A stretch of 64,000 nucleotides of DNA from Margaritispora aquatica (taxonomy: Eukaryota; Ascomycota; Leotiomycetes; Helotiales; Discinellaceae), in contig VJWN01000005.1 in the NCBI GenBank assembly GCA_007644065.1, forward strand, positions 496,001 through 560,000. Reading direction: 5' to 3'. Made by a program: the position numbers and the translations under genes. The notes beneath the pieces were generated by a model, which was given only the letters and a program-made list of their open reading frames with translations, made no database searches and had not been told where the DNA came from. Every line of letters begins with the position of its first letter. Position 1 is the stretch's first letter. Shown here piece after piece: positions 56,816 through 64,000 of this stretch.

Positions 56816-57781
56816 TTACAGCTTCGCTTTCGCCGGCGCAAAACTACTCTCACCACCTTCCCCAAGCGCCTTCACAATCCCATCCACCCCTCCCAAAACC
56901 CACTCCACCCCCTCCTCACTCGCCAACCACTTCCCCCCTTCAACACGCACCTCGCCCTCCCCCTCTGCACTCCCATCCTCAAACGCCTTCTGCAGACCAA
57001 AAACATGGCTCAGCACCTGAGGGCCCACGCCGGTCTGGGCTCGCAAGCACGCCACGGCCACTAGACTCGTAAGGACCCTCCCGACCTTTGCATGTGAGTT
57101 GTTCTGCGCTTCCGGGTCCGCGAACAGCGCGCCGTACTCGTGGTTCAGGATGAAGACGGGCAGGTCGGGGTGCGATTGTGCGAGCTTGGCGTATAGCTTC
57201 TGGTCGAAGGGCCGGTAGATCGACGTCCAGAGCGAGTTACCTCGCTCAATGACGCCCGAGATATTGGATGGCGAGGTTTCACGCGTCGGTGTGGTGGAGA
57301 GGGAGGTGGTGATGCTTTCGGGGAGGCTGGAGCGGAAGGCGCCCAGGCAGTTAATTGTTCGTGGGACCTGTGATGGTGGTGTTAGATCAGGTTCTTGGTG
57401 AGAGGATTGGGTATGAGACGTACACCATTGAATCCTATGCATTTCAGTCCGACTTCTCTCATCAATTCGGCTGTCTTGATAGAGTGCTCTTTGTCTTTTG
57501 AATTCTCGGTTGCGAGGTTATATAATGCCGTGAGAGACTCAGGCGAGTTCATGGTCATTGTCGCTGCTGTCTTCATCTCATTAGCTTCCCAGTCACTCAA
57601 TTGACACCTGAGAACAACTCACAGAGAAAGACAGCCAGGCAGGCTGCCCAACATTGTGTTTCTTTGCTTCATCGTATATCCTCTCATACACAGCCTGTAT
57701 CCTCGGTGTTGCGGGGAGTGTGTTTGGTCGTGCAAAAGGGGCGTTGATGAGTGCTTTCAGCTTAGGTGAGAGTTTAGACAT
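56816..57781 (-). CDS. AhpD-like fold protein (tentative)
   Basis: Exons are 57781-57623, 57570-57424 and 57367-56816, giving 285 aa in phase. Typical stretches are [54 protein letters not shown] and [18 protein letters not shown] associate this pattern with fungal proteins annotated as AhpD-like/carboxymuconolactone-decarboxylase-like, but the CxxC peroxidase pair of true AhpD is absent, so no enzymatic role is claimed. The first intron (GTGAGT donor) must end at an AAG acceptor, because the nearby CAG acceptors break the frame. The C-terminal part is acidic and low in aromatic residues, and the last residues (FAPAKAKL) end in AKL, a possible peroxisomal PTS1-like signal (S/A-K-L). It is divergent from the MFS gene. 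Confidence 0.7.
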
Positions 57782-58418
57782 CTTGTTTTCTGCACTGCCT
57801 CGTTTAAGCTTCAAAGAATTCTAAAGAACAGCAGCAAGAGCAGAAAGATAGATTGAAAACTTTTGAGAGTCCAAACGATGATCTCACATGGTCCGGCATA
57901 AAAATGGCCGAAGCAGTTCCCTCGGCCATAAATCAAATGGCTTTCCCGAGAGTGGGACACGGCCATAAATAAATGACCGACTAATCCCTCCCCCCTCCAA
58001 ATACATTCACTTCGCTTATCTACATATATATCGACCACCTCAGTTGACGAATAGTCTCTATTGTGATTGTCTTGGTACTCAGGTGATAATCTGTGATACT
58101 GAGCTAGTGCTGACATCCGTGTCTAATGCTACTCGCCAGAGGTTGTATTACCCCAGTTTTCAACCTTGCTCCCGCATAGTCGTGCAGGCGGAGAGATGTG
58201 CTTCCCCAGAGATGGGGGTAAGCTTTGGTGGAGGTTGGAGGCGGAAGCTTGTTAATCCACAAGTCATTCATCTTTACCCCAGACTGGGTTCCCCTCATGC
58301 ACCTTGTCCCTAGTCGGTCCTTTTAGCTCTCTTTTCTTGGCTTAAGGTATATAAGGAACCTTATTTCTATGTGATTCTTGTCGTAGGAAGGTCTCAAGTG
58401 AGTGGAAGCGGGTAACTC
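57782..58418. other. Divergent promoter region between the AhpD-like and MFS genes
   Basis: No gene is seen. It contains the MFS TATA element at 58348. Confidence 0.6.
58348..58355 (+). promoter_or_regulatory. TATA box (TATATAAG) of the MFS gene
   Basis: TATATAAG lies 71 nt upstream of the ATG at 58419, a usual distance. It suggests an inducible promoter. Confidence 0.55.
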
Positions 58419-60220
58419 ATGGATAATAAACACCAAGAATCGAGTCAGAAGGATAATGCAGATATGGCTTTTCCGGACGAGAAATTTGTGGAGGATGTGA
58501 ATGAGAAATTGCCTGCCGTGGAAGCACAATCAGAGGCAGATGCGGCGTTGAGCAAAGCTGTGCTGTGGAAGCTTGACGTCCGGTATATCTACCCTCCAGC
58601 TTATTCAAAATTGAAATCACCAGGACTAACACTCACTTTTGATAGAATCCTGCCTATCTTGGCACTTCTATTCCTCTGCTCATTCCTCGATCGAACCAAT
58701 GCCGGCAATGCCAAAACATATGGCTTGGAAGCAGGTCTGAAAATGACGGATCATCAATATGACGTTGGATTGACTGTCTTCTACGCTACATACATTGCAA
58801 GGTATGTTAACATTTACACTCCAATTGACAAAGCAAAAGAAAATGCTGACATAAATTGCCAATGAAGCGAAATACCTAGCAACTTGGTTCTGAAACGAGT
58901 GTCTCCAAAAGTATGGCTTCCGACCCTCACTTGCTTGTGGGGTCTCGTAACAATGTGTCTCGGCTTTGTTCACAATTTTCATGAATTCATGGCTGTCCGT
59001 GCCATCTTGGGTATTTGTGAAGGTGGTTTACTGCCAGGCATGGTAAGTTCAATGTGTCTCCTCACAGAAATGGCGTTTGCTGACCACTTTAGGTGCTCTA
59101 TCTCTCAAGCATGTACACTCGTGGAGAAATGGCACTACGACTAGGTCTTTTCTACACAGCTGCCTCCCTCAGTGGCGCATTCGGTGGCCTCTTGGCACGA
59201 GGACTGAGCAGCATCGGGAAGCGTGGTGCACAAGAAAAATGGAGCTGGATATTCATTATTGAAGGTCTCCTCGTAAGTTCCCTTACTTGTGGTCCCATTT
59301 TCCCTTCATATTTAACACCAACCACCAGACCGTAGCAATCGGCATATTCGCCTATTTCATGCTCCCCAACAGCGTCGACACAGCGCCTTTCCTCACTCCC
59401 GAGCAACGCATCCACGCCCGCGCCCGCTTATACCTTGACCTTCCGTCCCGTCTCGCCGCCGACGGTAGCCCCTCACACCACGAAGCATTCTCCTGGTCCG
59501 AAGTCCGCCGCGGTCTGCTCAGCCCCTCAACTTGGTTCTCGGCGCTGGCTTATTTCGGTATCCTCGCGGGGCTCTACTCATTCGGCCTCTTCCTGCCTAC
59601 CATCATCGTCGAGCTCGGATACACCGCCAACGAAGCCCAGTTGTGGAGCGTGATACCCTATGCCGTCGCCTCGGTCATCACTGTCTTCATCGCGATCATC
59701 TCCGACAGACTGAAGTTGCGCGGCGTGATCATGCTATTTGTGCTCATCCCTGCGATTATTGGGTATGCTGTCATCGCGAACATCTCGGTGCAGCATGCGA
59801 AGGTCAAGTATGGAATGACTTTCCTGATGGCGACAGGCATGTATGCTAGCGTGCCGTGCGTGTTGGTGTGGAACTCGAATAATTCCGCCGGTCACTATAA
59901 GCGAGCTACGACGACGGCGTTGCAGTTGATGATTGCGAATTCTGGGGGCTTCGTGGCGACGTTTATTTATCCCAACAAGGATAAGCCACAGTTTCATAAG
60001 GGACATACGGTTGTGCTTGGGCTATTGGTGTTCTCCTGGTTTATGTGAGTCTTGCTCTTCTCAACTGCATGATTCGAATCCAAAGACTAATGCCTGTGAT
60101 AGGGTTTTGCTGAATGTACTGTATTGCCAAAAGGTGAACAGGGACAAGAGAAGCGGAAAGTATGATCAGTACATCGGTTGTGGTGATGATAGAGATCCGG
60201 AGTTCATCATGGTGCTGTAG
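58419..60220 (+). CDS. MFS permease of the anion:cation symporter type (Dal5/Tna1-like)
   Basis: A plasma-membrane transporter for a small organic anion such as allantoate, nicotinate or a related acid; the substrate cannot be told. Exons are 58419-58582, 58646-58801, 58868-59042, 59093-59272, 59329-60044 and 60103-60220, giving 502 aa in phase. Marks of the family are LCSFLDRTNAGNAK in the first helix loop, YIASEIPSNLVLKRVSPKVWL, LGICEGGLLPGMVLYLSSMYTRGEMALR between helices 4 and 5, WSWIFIIEGLLTV and the second-half VPCVLVWNSNNSAGHYKRATTTALQ. About twelve membrane segments fit. The N-terminus is acidic and cytosolic. It has a TATA box and is convergent with the secreted FAD oxidase, which fits a catabolic pair. 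Confidence 0.92.
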
Positions 60221-60476
60221 TGTTGCGGTTTTGGGTTAGATTAGAAGAATGATTAACGATTTATGACGGTGCTATCAGGAGTTATAAGGTATAGAATGAA
60301 GTACTGCCTAAGATGTGTCAATCTCTTGGGTGTTCGCCCAAAGCATAAAACTCCATCAGTCTAAACTTCTAAAGCAGCATGACATCTTCAATGTATATAG
60401 AAAATAAATCATGCATGGCAATAATCTATCTATCTCAACATGTTCCAGTGAACTTTTATATCGTACCAAATCAAGT

Positions 60477-62248
60477 TCAATTCAACTTGAAACCACCACG
60501 ACAAAGGCCTTTAGTAGTGAAGACACCATTGCAATCAACACTCTTCTGAATAGCCTTGAGCCGAGCATAATTCACCTTTCCATACGAAGAGAAGATATTC
60601 TGCCCGACTCTCCCATAGCCAATATACTTGTAGTCATTATAGACCCCAATTCTCCTAGTCTCAGCTTCGACCCTCGTCATCACCTTGTCGTAGAAAGTGC
60701 CCACAGCAGCGTCATCGGTGGCGTTGGACCAGGAGGTACTCAACAGCGTCACTATTTCCGTCAGTAATTATTGTTTTTTTCTGGGTTAGGGTAGAAGATA
60801 TTGCACTGGAGTGCGGGTGAAAACTTACCGAACAATGGCCCCTTCGCACCGCTCAAGCCCAACGCATTACCACCTCTCGAGCTCATGGCCGCGATAGCCG
60901 CCGTGGGAATTGGGTAGGTGATGTACAGTGGCTGGAACCCGGGAATCGGCCCAGCAGCTCTGACTTCTTCGCGAAAGATCGTGAGAGCCTGATCCAGAAC
61001 TTCGCGAGACGCAGCGTAAGTGAGAGTCTGGAACAAATGCCTGTACAAGAATCAGCACCTCTATCCCGATCTCAAAATCCCAAAATCCCCCTTCAAAGAA
61101 GTCACCCACCGAGTCGAGCTCGTAATCTCGGCCGCTCCAGACGCCGCACTCAAATTCGTCAATGCTCCCGAAGATCTCAGCGCCGGTACGCTTCTCAAAC
61201 CTTGAAACGCAGGCGGGTTCGCTACAGGATCAAGATATCGCGCTGCGGCAGTAAGCGAGAAACTATCCGTCGCTCTCGTATAGCCGTAATAAGAATCAAG
61301 CGAGACGTTCCCGGCCTCGGGACCAGTCCAGAGCTCGACTATCTCGCCGAGGGCTTGTGGGACATATGTGTCGTTCCAGATGTATGTGCCCTGGTAGTAC
61401 GAACCTTGCGGGAACGTCCGAACGGTGAAGGCGGTCACGATGCCGAAGTTGGCACCGCCGGCGCCGCGGAGTGCGAAGTATAGGTCTGGATGCTGGGTTT
61501 GGGAGACCGTTACTGTTGTCGCGTTGGGGAGGACGAGCTGTGTGGTAGGTGAGCATAATATTCTTGTCTCTGAGCGTGGAAAGGGCTAGGTGATCTCTCA
61601 CCTCGTAGGCTAGGATATTGTCCAGAGCCCATCCGTATCTTGATGCCAGGATTGACGTCCCACCACCAGTCGCAAAACCACCTACACCCACTGTACCAAC
61701 TCGACCACCCACGAAACCAAGGCCATATGGCGCGAGAGCACGAAAGACCTCGCCATTAATTGCTCCTCCACCGACACGTGCACTCAATCGATCTTCAGCA
61801 ACTTCAACCTGGTTGATGTGTCTCAGATCCAAAGTCACGCCTCCAACAGAGTTGGAGAAGTCAGGATCCCGCGAGTGGCCTCCACACTTGACTGCAAAGG
61901 TGCATTGCGACTGCGTCAGGATCTTGATAGCGGCTGAGACGTTGGCAGTACTGTTTGGGGTGAAACGACATGCGTATTCGACCAGTTGCTTTGAATCCCA
62001 CATGACGAGGTTGTCTTGGGCATAGTAGTGAACTAAGTCAGAGCCAAATTTGTTCGTCAATTGCTTGCACTGATGGACCAAAGAATTAGCACTTCCACTT
62101 GATATCAGCAGGAAGGGTAGCTTGAGTTACTCACTGCTCTTTGACATTTGGATGAAATTGTACGCTCTTCAAATTGGACAGTCGAGGCTGTAGTGCTCGA
62201 AGTGAGCAGCAGCAAAGCGGCCGATGTCAAAGCTCCAAAATTGAACAT
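60477..62248 (-). CDS. Secreted FAD-linked oxidoreductase (berberine-bridge-enzyme-like)
   Basis: A flavin oxidase of the BBE-like/FAD_binding_4 class; such enzymes oxidise sugars, alcohols or alkaloid-like compounds. Exons are 62248-62135, 62069-61602, 61537-61110, 61040-60829 and 60751-60477, giving 498 aa in phase. It has a signal peptide (about 1-22, ALTSAALLLLTSSTTA). The FAD domain contains FAVKCGGHSRDPDFS, whose His103 is the expected covalent FAD ligand, then GGRVGTVGVGGFATGGG and LRGAGGANFGIVTAF. In bicovalent members a Cys stands in the GGRC position; here it is Val, so a single His link is expected. The C-terminal BBE domain ends NYARLKAIQKSVDCNGVF. There are several N-glycosylation sites. 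A TATA box lies 63 nt upstream. The substrate is unknown. Confidence 0.94.
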
Positions 62249-64000
62249 GATGAAAACAATATGCAACTAAGATGCCTATGAGATCCTACTTCGTGCTCTA
62301 CACCTCAATGCTTTATATATCAACTTCAAGTTCAACATTGTGACCCGGATAATGTGCAGCGCAGTTGAGTATCGCCAAGCCACCGAGTCTATTCCGTAGA
62401 TATGTCGATCTCGTCTAACAAGAAGTTGAAGTGGAAGCCATCAATATCGCTACTGCACACAGCCCTTGAGACTCGGGATTATAAGACGGATTTTAGGACA
62501 TTAAGCCACTTTTTATGAACGGATGATGCCTGAGCATGGATAGTATTTCTTGCCAATGTATGTTTTCGGCCGAAACGACCCTTCCGCCAACCACTTTTTC
62601 TACAGCCAATCAAAAGTCAGGAATGCCGACAACGACAACCTCAATCACTTTTGAATTCTTACACTCCCTAAACGTCACAGCTCTTAGTTATGAGTTATTG
62701 GTTATGGTGCTTAGGCTTAGATTTGCCTTGAAGTGTTCGAGAGACGGTGGGAATTCCCACGGTGTAAATTCGCACTCTTTTCTTCGAGGCCTCAGGATGT
62801 CGATTCACTAAGTATTCCTTAAGATCACGTCCCTTTAGGCTAAAGAGGTTTGCAAATCATTGCTCATTACCGGTATGCAGGTGACGACCGCCGATAATGG
62901 CGGAGAGTGATGTTTGTAAACCAAGATTAAGTACCTTAAACTAAGGGAGTGCCAAGTGACGCCCCGAAGTGATACCGTATTAACTGTTAATTGAGAAAAC
63001 AGAACGGCTAGTGTCCTGCACTCTTCGCATGCTTTAGATTGGCTCTTAATGCTCTCTTACAAGGTGTCCATGTGTGTAGGAATGTCGGTAGTTTGTAAGG
63101 TCTTGGCACTGCTTCGCTTGAACCAATGAAGGGCTTATTCAATAACGCTGGATCATAGATTTAAAAAAGTGTGTCAAACTTGAGACATGGAGAGCAATAT
63201 TATTGTACCTCGAGCAAATAAACTAGTAGTAGATTAAAAAGCCATTCAAGTTTTTGTACAACACTACGTCATGTACACCCGGCTACGTTAAACTTTCTCA
63301 GAGATTATATGGCGGGAGAGAAGAGAGAGATTACTACTTTACACTATCGCTGCAGTGCTATTATGGAGGAAGGGAGATCAAGGCACGAAATCAAGACAGA
63401 ATCAAAGTAGATTTCAGGCACATTGCCAAGATTAGACCTAAGGCCCAAAAACAGGAATGAACCAACACACTGAGCCCTGAAACGGAAAGAGTACTACTCA
63501 ATGCCTCCGGAGTGAACTTCCTGATGTAAATCTTAGTAATTGGTACTATCAGCAGAACTCGCACAAGATGGCATAGTAGCGTTCCCAGAAATTGATTGGA
63601 ATTGGAAAGTGATGGGAAAGGGATGTTGTGTGAGCTCCTTGCTCGGAAGAAGACCCAAACTGCACAAGCTTCAATGAAACTGCCTATGAAGCCCTTTAGA
63701 TCCTTGACGCATAAGGGCTATGTTGCATGGATAACAATTCATGTCATGTTCGAGGCTGCGCTTATTGCTAAAAGCAATCGAGAAACTCCGCAATTACACC
63801 GACCCTCTTTTCCCCACCACTTCCCCTCCTCTCCAGGATCGAGCTTGCTACTTTTGGTCGAGTTTCATATCTTTGCAGAATAGTATGACTCTCCTCAAAA
63901 ATTTTGAATGCGCTTTTAGTGTCTGCCAAGTCCATGAGCAGCTTCATGTCAGACGTGCGCTTATTAGTCCAAGGATGTTGATCTTGATCGCTCTTGTCAT
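62249..64000. other. Non-coding right end
   Basis: Apart from the promoter of the FAD oxidase I see nothing coding. Short plus-strand frames at 62536-62811 and 63596-63883 have no domains or splice partners. Confidence 0.5.
62311..62318 (-). promoter_or_regulatory. TATA box (TATATAAA, minus strand) of the FAD oxidase gene
   Basis: Reading the minus strand gives TATATAAA, 63 nt upstream of the ATG at 62248. Confidence 0.55.

Noticed and set aside
57540..57625. Frameshift in the AhpD-like gene between exons 1 and 2
   Set aside because: The frame is restored by a normal intron using an AAG acceptor, so no mutation needs to be assumed.
60060..60085. GATTCGAATCC sequence resembling a tRNA T-arm
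   Set aside because: It lies in an MFS intron and no tRNA stems surround it.

Overview
The window is nuclear DNA from a filamentous ascomycete. The evidence is short introns (mostly 45-80 nt with GT...CTAAC/CTGAC...AG signals), velvet and Zn2Cys6 regulators, a Clr5-domain protein, an NB-ARC/TPR STAND protein and small secreted proteins. The SdhB sequence reads like those of Leotiomycetes such as Botrytis or Sclerotinia, but I cannot fix the species. No phage, plasmid, CRISPR, rRNA or convincing tRNA was seen. All gene models are my own splices, checked by keeping exon phases consistent.

Region 1-25 kb is housekeeping. It holds the 3' part of IRE1 (unfolded-protein-response kinase/RNase), HEL2 (ribosome-collision E3 ligase), a DEK_C-SWIB chromatin/Pol I factor, a BEM46 alpha/beta hydrolase, a LYAR-type nucleolar zinc-finger protein, FAP1/NFX1, a secreted double-psi beta-barrel protein and a Par32-like DUF3602 protein.

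Region 25-36 kb is gene-poor. It holds a three-exon Clr5-domain gene, with an array of near-identical palindromes just upstream of it, and a secreted GlcG/HbpS-like protein. About 4.7 kb (28.4-33.1 kb) shows no gene I can support.

Region 36-46.4 kb has velB (developmental and secondary-metabolism regulator), ERD1 and PEX10 as a divergent pair, and a complete STAND/NLR-like gene with an N-terminal signalling domain, NB-ARC and kinesin-light-chain-type TPRs.

Region 47.8-62.3 kb is metabolic. SdhB, a Zn2Cys6 regulator, a mitochondrial dicarboxylate carrier and SCOT form a loose mitochondrial succinate neighbourhood. An AhpD-like protein, an anion:cation-symporter-type MFS permease and a secreted berberine-bridge-type FAD oxidase follow. 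The last 1.75 kb is non-coding as far as I can see.

The most noteworthy items are the palindrome array upstream of the Clr5 gene, the NLR-like gene, the micro-exon-rich carrier gene with a GC-AG intron, and the clustering of succinate-linked genes around a transcription factor.
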